64,000 nt of DNA from DASXKD01 sp963703605 (GTDB lineage: Bacteria; Actinomycetota; Actinomycetes; Streptosporangiales; Streptosporangiaceae). Positions within the stretch are counted from its first letter, which is position 1, and each line of letters begins with the position of its first letter. The stretch covers positions 62,001 to 126,000 of the forward strand of contig CAVPFC010000041.1 in the NCBI GenBank assembly GCA_963703605.1, written 5' to 3'. The notes below the pieces were generated by a model. That model was not told the DNA's origin and searched no databases. It saw only the letters and a list, made by a program, of their open reading frames with translations. The translations under genes were made by a program, and so were the position numbers. Below, piece by piece: positions 43,256-52,500 of this stretch.

Positions 43256-45130
43256 ATGCTGCGTAAAGCCCGAAAGTCGCTTGTTGTGATAGCCGCCGCG
43301 ATGGCGGCGCTGGCCCTGGCCGGTGCCGCGCGGCCCGCGGCGGCCGGCGCCGGTGCCGGTGCTGGTGCCGCGCTGCCGCGGCTGCACTCGCGGTACGTGC
43401 GGATGCCGGACGGCGTGCGCCTGGCCGTCGACGTGTGGCTGCCGCCCGGCACCACCGGCGCCGCGCGGCTGCCGACCGTGCTGGAGATGGACCGGTACTG
43501 GCGCGCCCGGGCGTACTCCGGCGGGTACAAGAACAACCCGAACTACCTCATCGCGCAGCCGTGGAACGCCCGCGGTTACGCGTACGTGTTCGCGGACCTG
43601 CGCGGCACCGGAGCCTCGTTCGGCACGCTCACCGCCGAGCTGGGCAAGGCGCTGGTCGGCGACGCCGGGCCGCTGGCCGACTGGATCGCCGCCCAGCCCT
43701 GGTCGAACGGGCGGGTGGGGGTGACCGGCGTGTCCTACGCGGCGGACGTCGCGATGTCGTCGCTGGCGCTGCGCGACCCGCACATCACCGCGGCCGCGCC
43801 GATCTCCTACGACTTCGACCCGTACGAGGACCTGGCCCGGCCCGGCGGGATCCTGATCCAGCCGCTGATCGAGCCCTACGGGCTGTTGCTGCGGATCCTC
43901 GACAAGGCCGGCGGCACCACCTGCTCGACCAGCGCCGCGACGCGGGCGCTGTGCAAGCAGACCGGGCTGACCGGCGCCGCGCCCGAGCCGGTCGACGGGC
44001 CGGACGGCAAGGCGCTGCGCGCGGCGGCGCGGGCGCAGCACTTCCGCAACGCCAACCTGGTCGCCCTGGCCGAGGCGGGGGTGTACCGGGACTACACCGA
44101 CGGGCCGCAGAGCTGGACCGTGGCCAGCGTCGGGCCCAAGACCACCGCGATCGGCGCGGGCGGGGTGCCGATCCTCACCTTCGCCGGGTGGCTGGACGCC
44201 GGCACGTCCAACGGCGTGCTGTCGGAGTTCGAGGGCCTGCCGAACACGCAGGAATCCTGGATCGGGCCGTGGAGCCACGGCCAGGGGTACCTCGCCGACC
44301 CGTTCCGGCCCAGCCGGCTGCTGACCGCGGCCGAGCACCGGCAGCTCAACGACCGGGTGCAGGAGTTCTTCGACCGCTACGTGAAGCACGACGACCGCCC
44401 GGACGGCACCCGGGTGCTGCACTACTACACGCTTAACGCGGGCACCTGGCACACCACCACCCGCTGGCCGGTCGCGGGCACCCGGATGCGCCGGCTCTAC
44501 CTGGGCGGCGGCCACGCGCTGACCGCGCGGCAGCCGGCCCCCGGCTCGAACCTGCTGCACCTCAACCCCACCGCGGGCACCGGCCACCTGGACCGGTGGA
44601 ACACCAACCTCACCGGCGGCCCGGTCGTGTACCCCGACCGCGCCTCCGTCGACCACAAGCTGCTCACCTACACCAGCGCGCCGCTGGGCCGGGCGACCAC
44701 GGTGACCGGCCTCGGCCGGGTGAGGATGGATGTGACCGGCATCCGCGGCGCGGCGCACGGCGCCCTGTACGCCTACCTCGAAGATGTGCAGCCCAGCGGC
44801 CGCGTCGTCTACGTGACCGAGGGCGAGCTGGCGCTCGCCGACCGCGCGATCGCGCCGAAGCGGGACAACCCGCCGTGGCGCAGGCTGCGCACCCCGCGCA
44901 CCTACGCGAGCGCCGACGCGTCGCCGTTCCCGCTGCACCGCCCGGAGCAGATCAGGTTCGACCTGCTGCCCACCTCGGTGCAGTTCCACGCGGGCGACCG
45001 GATCCGGGTCGCGATCGCGGCCGCCGACCCCGACTCCTTCCAGCTCATGCCGGCCAACGGCAACGCGGTCTACCGGATCAGCCACGGCGCCGGCAGCGCT
45101 TCGTTCGTGGAGCTGCCCGTCATCCGGTGA
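43256..45130 (+). CDS. Secreted CocE/NonD-type X-Pro dipeptidyl-peptidase-like hydrolase
   Basis: Protein of 624 residues. A signal peptide (KARKSLVVIAAAMAALALAG, cut after AxA) leads to an alpha/beta-hydrolase with the nucleophile in GVTGVSYAAD, the acid in GWLDAGTSN and the histidine in GPWSHGQG. A C-terminal jelly-roll domain (YTSAPLGRATTVTGLGRVRM onward) completes the S15/CocE layout. The nucleophile motif has Ala-Ala after the tyrosine where Gly is usual. ATG at 43256 has AGGAGGT upstream. Acts outside the cell on an ester or peptide. Confidence 0.9.
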   Translation: MLRKARKSLVVIAAAMAALALAGAARPAAAGAGAGAGAALPRLHSRYVRMPDGVRLAVDVWLPPGTTGAARLPTVLEMDRYWRARAYSGGYKNNPNYLIAQPWNARGYAYVFADLRGTGASFGTLTAELGKALVGDAGPLADWIAAQPWSNGRVGVTGVSYAADVAMSSLALRDPHITAAAPISYDFDPYEDLARPGGILIQPLIEPYGLLLRILDKAGGTTCSTSAATRALCKQTGLTGAAPEPVDGPDGKALRAAARAQHFRNANLVALAEAGVYRDYTDGPQSWTVASVGPKTTAIGAGGVPILTFAGWLDAGTSNGVLSEFEGLPNTQESWIGPWSHGQGYLADPFRPSRLLTAAEHRQLNDRVQEFFDRYVKHDDRPDGTRVLHYYTLNAGTWHTTTRWPVAGTRMRRLYLGGGHALTARQPAPGSNLLHLNPTAGTGHLDRWNTNLTGGPVVYPDRASVDHKLLTYTSAPLGRATTVTGLGRVRMDVTGIRGAAHGALYAYLEDVQPSGRVVYVTEGELALADRAIAPKRDNPPWRRLRTPRTYASADASPFPLHRPEQIRFDLLPTSVQFHAGDRIRVAIAAADPDSFQLMPANGNAVYRISHGAGSASFVELPVIR

Positions 45131-45184
45131 GCGGCGGCCGGTGCACGCCGGCCCGGCGCGGCGTACGGTACCGGTCCAGCCCGA

Positions 45185-46351
45185 TCACTGCGGGAAGGCC
45201 ACCGCAATGAGCAGGCCGCCGCCGGGCCGGGGCTGGGCGGTGATCGTCGCGCGGTGGGCGCGGGCGATGGCCTGGACGATCGACAGGCCCAGGCCATGCC
45301 CGTCGCCGCGCCCCGTGCGGTCGGCGGAAAGGCGCTGGAACGGCTGGAAGAGCCGGTCCATCGCGGCCGCCGGGACCGGTGGCCCGGTGTTGGCCACGGT
45401 GAGGACGGCGTGGGAGCCCTCGGTCTCGGCGGTGACCTCGATCCGGCCGCCGGGCAGGTTGTGCAGCAGCGCGTTGTCGATCAGGTTGGCGGCCAGGTGC
45501 TCCACCAGGCGGGGGCTGCCCACCGCCGGTGCCGGGCTGAACGTCGTGTGCAGGATCAGGTTCTGGCGCCGTAGCTCGGATTCGCGGCTGGCCAGGATCT
45601 TGCGGACCAGGTCAGCCACGTCAAAGGACTCGTGGCTGGTGAGGCCGGCCTGGCCGTGCGCCAGGGTGAGCAGCGCGTCGATGAGCTGATGCTGCTGGGC
45701 GCCGGATGCCAGGACCCGCTCGTGAGCGGAGCGGAGCGACTCGACGGTGGCACCGGGGTCGGCGAGGGCGACCTGGCTGATAACCCGCTGGCGGGCCAGC
45801 GGGGTGCGCAGTTCGTGCGCGGCGTTGGCGATGAACTGGCGCTGGGCGGCAAAGGCGGCCTCCAGGCGTGCCAGCAGACCGTCGATGGTGTCGGCGAGTT
45901 CGGTGAGCTCGTCGCGGGGGCCGGCGAGGGCCAGCCGCTCGCTCAGGCTGGCGGCGGAGATCTGGCGGGCGGTCGTGGTGATGGAGCGCAGCGGTTGCAG
46001 CGCCCGGCTGGCGATGAACCAGCCCAGGACCACCGAGAGCGCCGCCACCCCGGCGAGCGCCAGCGCCGAGCGGGACACAAGCTCGCTCAGGACGGTGGCG
46101 TGCTGCTGTACCGCGATCGCGCGCGCCTGCTGCGCGCCGATGACGTGGCACCCGGTGCCTGGTGCCCGGCAAGACGCATTGCCCGCGGAATTGCCGGCGA
46201 AGGCCTGGACGACCAGCCCGTAGGTGACCGTGAGCAGCACGGCGCCCGACAGCAGGAACAAGCCGCCGTACCAGGCGGTCAGGCGCAGCCGCACCGTGGC
46301 CCGCGGCTGCCAGGCGCGCACCGTCGCCGCGGCGATGTCGCGGGGGGTCAC
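45185..46351 (-). CDS. Sensor histidine kinase (OmpR-type system)
   Basis: Membrane kinase of 388 residues. Two helices (YGGLFLLSGAVLLTVTYGLV and ALALAGVAALSVVLGWFIAS) flank a short outer loop with two cysteines. HAMP follows, then the H-box ANAAHELRTPLARQR, N-box EHLAANLIDNALLHN, and G-boxes GDGHGLGLSIVQ. GTG at 46351 overlaps the response-regulator stop by four bases (GTGA). The signal is unknown; the outer cysteine pair may form a disulfide. Confidence 0.93.
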   Translation of the reverse strand: MTPRDIAAATVRAWQPRATVRLRLTAWYGGLFLLSGAVLLTVTYGLVVQAFAGNSAGNASCRAPGTGCHVIGAQQARAIAVQQHATVLSELVSRSALALAGVAALSVVLGWFIASRALQPLRSITTTARQISAASLSERLALAGPRDELTELADTIDGLLARLEAAFAAQRQFIANAAHELRTPLARQRVISQVALADPGATVESLRSAHERVLASGAQQHQLIDALLTLAHGQAGLTSHESFDVADLVRKILASRESELRRQNLILHTTFSPAPAVGSPRLVEHLAANLIDNALLHNLPGGRIEVTAETEGSHAVLTVANTGPPVPAAAMDRLFQPFQRLSADRTGRGDGHGLGLSIVQAIARAHRATITAQPRPGGGLLIAVAFPQ

Positions 46352-47013
46352 GGCTGCGGCCCGATCACGTACCCGGACCTGGGCACCGTGTCGATGAGCG
46401 GCGGGTGGCCCAGCTTGGCCCGCAGCCGGCCGACGGTGATCTTCACGGCGGCCGTGAACGGGTCGGCGTTCTCATCCCACACCCGGTCCAGCAGTTCCTC
46501 GGCCGAGACCACCCGCCCATGGGCGGCGAGCAGCAACTCCAGCACCCCGAACTCCTTGGGCGCCAGATCGAGCGGCCGGCCTGCCCGCCAGGCGCGGCGC
46601 CGCCCGGTATCCACGACCAGGCCGCCGCGGCGCAGCACCGGCGGGATGGCGGGCTGGGCGCGGCGGAACAGCGCACCGATCCGGGCCACGAGCACCGGGA
46701 AGTCAAACGGCTTGGCCAGGTAGTCATCGGCGCCCAGGCCCAGCCCCGCCACCAGGTCCTCGGTCGCCGCAGCGGCGGTGAGCATCAGCACCCGGCTGCG
46801 GCACCCGGCCGCCACCAGCCGGCCGCAGACCTCATCGCCGTGCATGCCCGGCAGATCCCGGTCCAGCACTATCACGTCGTAGCCGTTGACCAGCGCCCGT
46901 TCCAGCCCCGCGGGGCCGTCGAGCGCCACATCGACGGCCATCTGGGCCTGGCGAAGCCCGGTGGCCACCGCCTCGGCCATTTCCCGGTCGTCCTCGACCA
47001 CCAGCACCCGCAC
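46348..47013 (-). CDS. OmpR/PhoB-family response regulator
   Basis: Response regulator of 221 residues. The receiver has the acidic pocket VVEDDRE, phospho-acceptor aspartate in VIVLDRDLPGMHG, and lysine in LAKPFD. The C-terminal winged helix (LDLAPKEFGVLELLLAAHGR, VKITVGRLRAKLGHPP) binds direct repeats. GTG at 47013 has GGGAGG upstream. Two pairs of GGTATCG/CGATACC repeats in the spacer with the divergent lipoprotein gene are its likely sites. Confidence 0.94.
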   Translation of the reverse strand: MRVLVVEDDREMAEAVATGLRQAQMAVDVALDGPAGLERALVNGYDVIVLDRDLPGMHGDEVCGRLVAAGCRSRVLMLTAAAATEDLVAGLGLGADDYLAKPFDFPVLVARIGALFRRAQPAIPPVLRRGGLVVDTGRRRAWRAGRPLDLAPKEFGVLELLLAAHGRVVSAEELLDRVWDENADPFTAAVKITVGRLRAKLGHPPLIDTVPRSGYVIGPQP

Positions 47014-47058
47014 GGCCACCTCCCTGCGCGCATGTCCCATCAGGATGCCCCGCGCACG

Positions 47059-47077
47059 GGTATCGGCGCGGTATCGG
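47059..47077 (-). promoter_or_regulatory. Direct-repeat operator, response-regulator side
   Basis: GGTATCGGCGCGGTATCGG: two GGTATCGG units 11 bases apart, the spacing used by OmpR-family dimers. It lies 46 bases upstream of the regulator start and would give autoregulation. Confidence 0.7.
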
Positions 47078-47146
47078 ACCTGCTCGCGGCGCACCGCCTG
47101 GTGCCCGTGGGGCCCTGGCCTTCGGGGGCGGGAGCCTGGCCGCCGC

Positions 47147-47164
47147 CGATACCTGCGCGATACC
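47147..47164 (+). promoter_or_regulatory. Direct-repeat operator, lipoprotein side
   Basis: CGATACCTGCGCGATACC, the inverted counterpart of 47059-47077 with the same 11-base spacing. It ends 23 bases before the lipoprotein ATG. The two operators face outward, each serving one of the divergent promoters. Confidence 0.7.
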
Positions 47165-47187
47165 CCCGGTCGCCTAGACCTAATGAC

Positions 47188-47754
47188 ATGACGCGCGGGA
47201 GAACAGCATCCAGACCAGGCACGAGCGACGCCGCCAGCGGCGGCCGTCACCCCGGCCGGCGGTTGCGGGAGGGCGTCCTGGCCGCCGCGCTCGCCGGGAT
47301 CGCCGTGCTCGCGGCGGCGTGCGGGGCCGGCCCGGCGGGCGGGCCGGCTCCGGGGAGCGGGCAAGCGCCTTACCGGCAGGCGCTTGCCTACGCGCGGTGC
47401 ATGCGCGCCCACGGCGACCCCGGGTTCGCCGATCCCAACAGCCAGGGGCTGTTCCCGCACCCGGCCGGGCCCCAGTATCGGTCAGCCACCACGGCATGCG
47501 GGCACCTGCTGCCCAGCCAGCCGCTGACGGCGGCGCGGAAACAGGAGCATGTCAGCCAGGCCTTGAAGTTTTCCGCGTGCATCCGCTCCCACGGGATCCC
47601 CGGCTTTCCCGATCCCACCGTCGCCGACGGCGGCGCCGCCATCGGCCTCGGGCCGGGCCGCATCGACCGGAGCTCACCGCAGTTCGTGGCCGCGGTGCGC
47701 GCCTGCCGCGAACTCGAGCCCGGGATGGCCGGGGCACTGGCCGGCGGCGCGTAG
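47188..47754 (+). CDS. Putative lipoprotein, two-component system target
   Basis: Protein of 188 residues. A basic N-terminus and hydrophobic stretch end in a lipobox (GIAVLAAACGAG). The mature part repeats a Cys-containing pattern: YARCMRAHGDPGFADPN and FSACIRSHGIPGFPDPT, each followed by another Cys (TACGHL, RACREL). This CMRxHG/GxPDP pattern is seen in many actinobacterial secreted proteins encoded next to two-component systems and exporters. ATG at 47188 has no clear ribosome site; a TAGACC -10 element nearby suggests a leaderless message. Confidence 0.8.
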   Translation: MTRGRTASRPGTSDAASGGRHPGRRLREGVLAAALAGIAVLAAACGAGPAGGPAPGSGQAPYRQALAYARCMRAHGDPGFADPNSQGLFPHPAGPQYRSATTACGHLLPSQPLTAARKQEHVSQALKFSACIRSHGIPGFPDPTVADGGAAIGLGPGRIDRSSPQFVAAVRACRELEPGMAGALAGGA

Positions 47755-47884
47755 GCCCGCGGGCGGCCCGGGCGGGGCCCACGCTGGGCGCCATGACCGG
47801 ACGGATGCGAGCATGGGCTGTGGTCACCGTCTCCCGCCGGGCACGTCAGGGCCGGCCAGCGCGCGACCGTGACCGCTCACCGGC

Positions 47885-48112
47885 GTGATCTACGGGCTGG
47901 TCGCGGCGGCCGGGTGGGGCCTGTCGGCCGTGGCGGCCACGCACGCGGCCCGGCGCGCCGGCACCTACCTCGCGGTCCTGGGTGGCCAGGGCCTCGGTGT
48001 CCTCGTGCTGTTGCTGCTGACCGCCGTCCTGCGTCCGGCGTTCGCGCCGGTCAACGGCCACGTCGCGGCCGTTCTCGCCAGCGCCGGCCTGGTTCTGATC
48101 GGCCTGGGCTGA
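47885..48112 (+). pseudogene. EamA/DMT transporter, N-terminal fragment
   Basis: Starts like a drug/metabolite transporter (IYGLVAAAGWGLSAVAATHA) with two or three helices, then stops after 75 residues where the family has about 280. No continuation is seen in other frames before the lipase gene. It is a truncated relic. Confidence 0.6.
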
Positions 48113-48126
48113 CGGCCACGGCGCCC

Positions 48127-49479
48127 TCAGTGAGCCTTGTGCACCGGGGCCAGGGAGTTGCCGGGCGGGATCTGCGCGCAGTCATTCGGTGTGCCGATTC
48201 CGGCGAAAAGGCCGTTGAGCCAGGCCAGGGCGGCGGGCGACCAGACCGGGAAGGTCGTGACGTGGCTCAGGCTGTCGTATTGCGTGTAGTCCACCGCGGT
48301 GCCGGAGGCGCAGAAGTCCCGGGCCAGCGTGCGGACATCGCCGGCGATCATCACCCCGTCACCGGGCCCGATGCCGGGCTTGTTGCCGGGGGTGCCTTCG
48401 AGGGTGCCGTCCGCCCCCTGGCCGATGAACATGGGAATGGTCGGTGAGCCGCGGAGGCCGGCATCGAGCTCGTTCTCGACCTTGACCAGGACGGGGATGC
48501 TGTCGGGATTGGCGTAGGGCGGCTTCACCAGCTTGGCGAACGTAAGCCCGGGGTACTGGCCCAGGACGTTGATGATCGAGGCCTTTTGCAGCTTGCCGTA
48601 GAGCAGGCGTCCGTAGCTGTTCAGGTACGGCGTGATGTCGATGTGGAAGCCCCGGGCGATCCCGATGATGGCCATGGGGATGATGCCCGCCCAGATGCTG
48701 CTGCCGTCCACGTAGGTGAGATTGTGGGCCGGGTCGGCCAGCACGCCGCCTTCGGCCGCGCCGACCAGCTGGCGGTTCACATCCGGGGCGTAGGAGGGCG
48801 CCATCTGGGCGGCCCAGTCGGTCGCGATGGCGCCCCCGGAGTAGCCGAACAAGCCGATCGGGGTGGCCGTGGTGAGCCCGGTGAGCCGGGAGCCCGTCGC
48901 GGCCCGTATCGAGTTGAGGGTGTTTCTCCCGTACTCCGGCCCGCTGGCGAAGTCGGCCCGCTGGCCCTCGATGTCGGGAACGATGACCGTGTAGCCCTCC
49001 TCGAGCAGCGGGGCGATCACCACCGACTCGGCGTCGGCCACCAGCCCGCCCAGGGTGACGTCGCCGGCGATCTGGACCGACGGCTCGTCGGCCGGGTTCA
49101 GCGAGTCGTAGAACGACTGGTAGGAGACCGCACGGGGCCCGCTGAGGGACGGCACGGGCGGCTCGAGCACCGACGTGACGTTCGCCGTCGGCTGGCCCAG
49201 CGCGCCGGCGGAGCGGTACAGCAACTGGACGACCCGGACCGGCAGCGGTATGCCGGCGACGTGGTAGGACAGCGTCCGGGTCTTCAGCACCGTACCCGGC
49301 CGGATCCGGGCCAGCGGGACGCCGCCCGTGTAGTGGTAGAACGAGCCCGGGGCCGGCGCGCCCGCCGCCCGCGCCGCCGCTTGCGCCGCCGGGGGCCGCG
49401 CCCCGGCCAGGAGCGCCACCGCCAAGGCCACCACCGTCGCCGCCGCCACCGCCGCCTTGGACCAGATCCGCACGCACAT
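48127..49479 (-). CDS. Secreted lipase family protein
   Basis: Extracellular lipase of about 450 residues (secretory lipase family, PF03583). A signal peptide (WSKAAVAAATVVALAVALLA, Ala-rich cleavage region) precedes the hydrolase. The nucleophile motif is GLFGYSGGAIA; the late aspartate region is GDGVM/ARDFCASG and the histidine is in SLSHVTTFP. ATG at 49479 has GGGAGAAA upstream. It is divergent from the LuxR regulator across a palindromic spacer. Confidence 0.9.
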   Translation of the reverse strand: MCVRIWSKAAVAAATVVALAVALLAGARPPAAQAAARAAGAPAPGSFYHYTGGVPLARIRPGTVLKTRTLSYHVAGIPLPVRVVQLLYRSAGALGQPTANVTSVLEPPVPSLSGPRAVSYQSFYDSLNPADEPSVQIAGDVTLGGLVADAESVVIAPLLEEGYTVIVPDIEGQRADFASGPEYGRNTLNSIRAATGSRLTGLTTATPIGLFGYSGGAIATDWAAQMAPSYAPDVNRQLVGAAEGGVLADPAHNLTYVDGSSIWAGIIPMAIIGIARGFHIDITPYLNSYGRLLYGKLQKASIINVLGQYPGLTFAKLVKPPYANPDSIPVLVKVENELDAGLRGSPTIPMFIGQGADGTLEGTPGNKPGIGPGDGVMIAGDVRTLARDFCASGTAVDYTQYDSLSHVTTFPVWSPAALAWLNGLFAGIGTPNDCAQIPPGNSLAPVHKAH

Positions 49480-49517
49480 CGGCTTTCTCCCGTCGGCCCG
49501 GGCTCCCAGCGGTATGT

Positions 49518-49533
49518 TACCCACTAGTAGGTA
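49518..49533. promoter_or_regulatory. Near-palindrome between lipase and LuxR genes
   Basis: TACCCACTAGTAGGTA, symmetric round ACTAGT except for one base pair. It lies 39 bases from the lipase start and 53 from the LuxR start; a weaker CTAC-N6-GTAG follows at 49541-49554. Probably an operator for one or both genes. Confidence 0.5.
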
Positions 49534-49585
49534 TCCGGCACTACCCCCCAGTAGCCGGGCCCGCACCGGCACACTGGATACCCAG

Positions 49586-52500
49586 ATGGACGTACTGGGC
49601 AGGGACGCGGAGCTGGCCCAGATCGACGGCTGGCTGCGCGCGGGGGCGGGGCACGCGGACGCGCCGGCCCCGCCGGGCGGCGGGCCGGTCACGCCGGGCG
49701 GCGTGCTGGTCATCGAGGGCGAGCCGGGCATCGGCAAGACCACGCTGTGGGGCGAGGTGGTGCGCCGTGCCCGGCTGGCCGGATGGCAGGTGCTGTCCTG
49801 CCGGCCCGTTCCCTCCGACGCGGGGCTGCCGCATGTCGGGCTGACTGATCTGCTCCGGCCGATCCCGGCGAGCACCTTCGAACGCCTCCCCCGGCCGCAA
49901 CGCCGGCCGCTCGAGGTCGCGCTGCTGCTCCAGGAGGCGGGCGAGCGCGACCTCGAGCCCCGCGCGGTCGGCACCGGGCTCACCGCGCTGCTCGCCGCGG
50001 TGGCGGAGGCGGGACCGCTGCTGCTCGCGATCGACGACGCCCAGTGGCTCGACCCGGCGTCGGCCCGGTCGCTGGCGTTCGCGCTGCGGCGGCTCGACCG
50101 GTCGCCGGTGCGGGTGGCGGCCGCGGTCCGGATCGACGCGGCGCCCGAGCCGGCCGCGGCACAGGGGCCGCGGGCGGGCGCCTTCGCCGGGATCGAGGCC
50201 GCACTGGGCGGCCAGGCGCTGACGCGCCTCCCGGTGGGACCGCTCAGCCTGGCCAGCGCCTACCACATGTTCCGCCGCAGGCTGGACGTGTCGTTCCCGC
50301 GGCCGGTGCTGGTGCGGATCCACCAGGCCTCGGGCGGCAACCCGTTCTACGCCCTGGAGATAGCCCAGGAGATCAGCCGAGTCGGCGTCCCGCCGGCGGG
50401 ACGGCCGCTGCCGGTTCCCGCCAATCACCGCGATCTGGCGCTGCTGCGGCTGCGCAGGCTGCCCCGCGCCACCAGGGACGTGCTGACCGAGATCTCCGCG
50501 ATGCCCAGCGCGTCCGCCAGCGACGTCGACCTGCCGGCGCTGGCGCCGGCCGAACGGGCGGGCATCGTGGTGGTGAGCCACGAGGGCCGGGTGGAGTTCG
50601 GGCACCCGCTGTTCGGGTCGGCGCTGTACTCCTCGCTGCCGGAGGCGGACCGGCGGGGCCTGCACCGCCGCCTGGCGCGGCGGGCGGGCAGCCCGGAGGA
50701 GCGCGCCAGGCACCTGGCCCTGGCGGCGGACGGCCCGGACGGCGCGACCGCGGCCGAGCTGGACCGCGCCGCCGCGGTGGCCAGCGCGCGGGGCGCCGCC
50801 GACGTGGCCGTCGAGCTGAAGGAACTGGCGTGCCGGCTCACCCCGGCGGCGGACCGGCCGGCCAGCGTCCGGCGCGGCATCGAGCTGGCCGAGCGCCGCT
50901 ACTTCGCCGGCGACCCGGGCGGCGCCCGCGGGGAGCTGGAAGGGTGGCTCGGCACGCTGCCACCCGGCGACGACCGGGCCAGGGTGCTGCTGGAGCTGGG
51001 CAGCATCAGCACGGTTCAGGGCGACGGCGAGGCCGGCCGGGAGCTGATGACGCAGGCCCTGGGCGAGGCGGGTACCCGGGGGCTGCGCGCCCGCATCCAC
51101 GCGCGGATCGCGGCGGAGACCGACGACTGCGACTTGGGAGTCGAACACGCCGAGGCCGCGCTGGCGCTCCTCGACGAGCGCGACGACCCGCAGCTCTACT
51201 CGTTCGCCCTGCACAACTTCGCCCTGTTCAAGCTCTACTCGGGCCGGGGTGCCGACGACGCCGCGATCGAGAAGGGAATGCGCCTGCAACGGGAGGCGGC
51301 GGCGTGGGAGATGAGCAGCGTCCCCGCCATGTGGGCGCGCAACCTCGACGACTTCGGCACCGCCCGCACCCGGTTCGGCGACCTGCTCCGGGTGTGCCGC
51401 GAGCAGGGGGACGAGGCGACGGTCTCGGCCCTGCTCACCCACCTGGCCAGGCTCGAGGCCATGACCGGGCATATCGACCGGGCACGCGGCCTGGCGGAGG
51501 AGGCGCTTGAGGCGGCCGGCCAGACCGAGCAGGGGCTGCTGATCACGATGGCGCTGTGCGTCCGGGGGCACGTCTGCGTGTACGCGGGTGAGCTGCCGGA
51601 GGCGCGCGCCGCGATCGGGGAGATGATGCGCCGGCTCGGCGACCAGCCGGACATCATCCTCGAAGGGATGGCCAGGATGGTGCTCGGCGCGGCCGCGCTG
51701 GCGGAGGGGGACCTCGCCGAGGCCGACCGGCAGCTGTCCCGCTCCGACGAGATCGAAGAGCTCACACACCACCGCGAGCCGGCCACCAACCGCTTCCAGG
51801 CCGATCACGCGGAAGCCGTGATCGGGCTCGGCGACCTGCCCCGCGCCGAACTGCTGGTCCAGCGGCTGGAGGCCCGCGCGCAAGCCCTGCCCCGCCCCTG
51901 GACCAACGCGGTCTCCGCCCGCTGCCGCGGCCTGCTGAACGCGGCCCGGGGCAAGCTGGACGCCTCCCTCGCCGACTACCAGCGAGCGCTGGCCGCGCAC
52001 AAATCGCTGGATATGCCCATCGAGCTGGGCCGGACGCTGCTCGCGCTCGGCCGGCTTCACCGCCGCCGCCACGAGCGGCAGCGCGCACAGGAGTGCCTGG
52101 CACGCGCCGCGGCCGTGTTCGAAGCGTGCGGCGCGCCCGGCTGGGCCGCGGTCACCGCCACCGAACTCGGCCGCGCCCAGGGCCGGCGGGGCAGTCACGC
52201 CCAGCTCACCGCCACCGAACGGCAGATCTGCGAGCTCGCCGCGGCGGGGCTGCGCAACTCCGAGATCGCCGCCCGGCTGTTCCTGTCGGGGAAGACGGTA
52301 GAGGCGAACCTGTCCCGCGCCTACCGCAAGCTCGGCGTCCGGTCCCGCACCGAGCTGGCGGGCCGCCTGGCCGCGGCCACCAGCGATCCGGCCAGCAGCG
52401 ATCCGGCCACCAGCGATCCGGCCACCGGCGATCCGGCCGGCAAACGTAGAGCGCGCTTACTCCCCGCGCCACCGGGCCGCGTCGTGGGCCCGAAATATAT

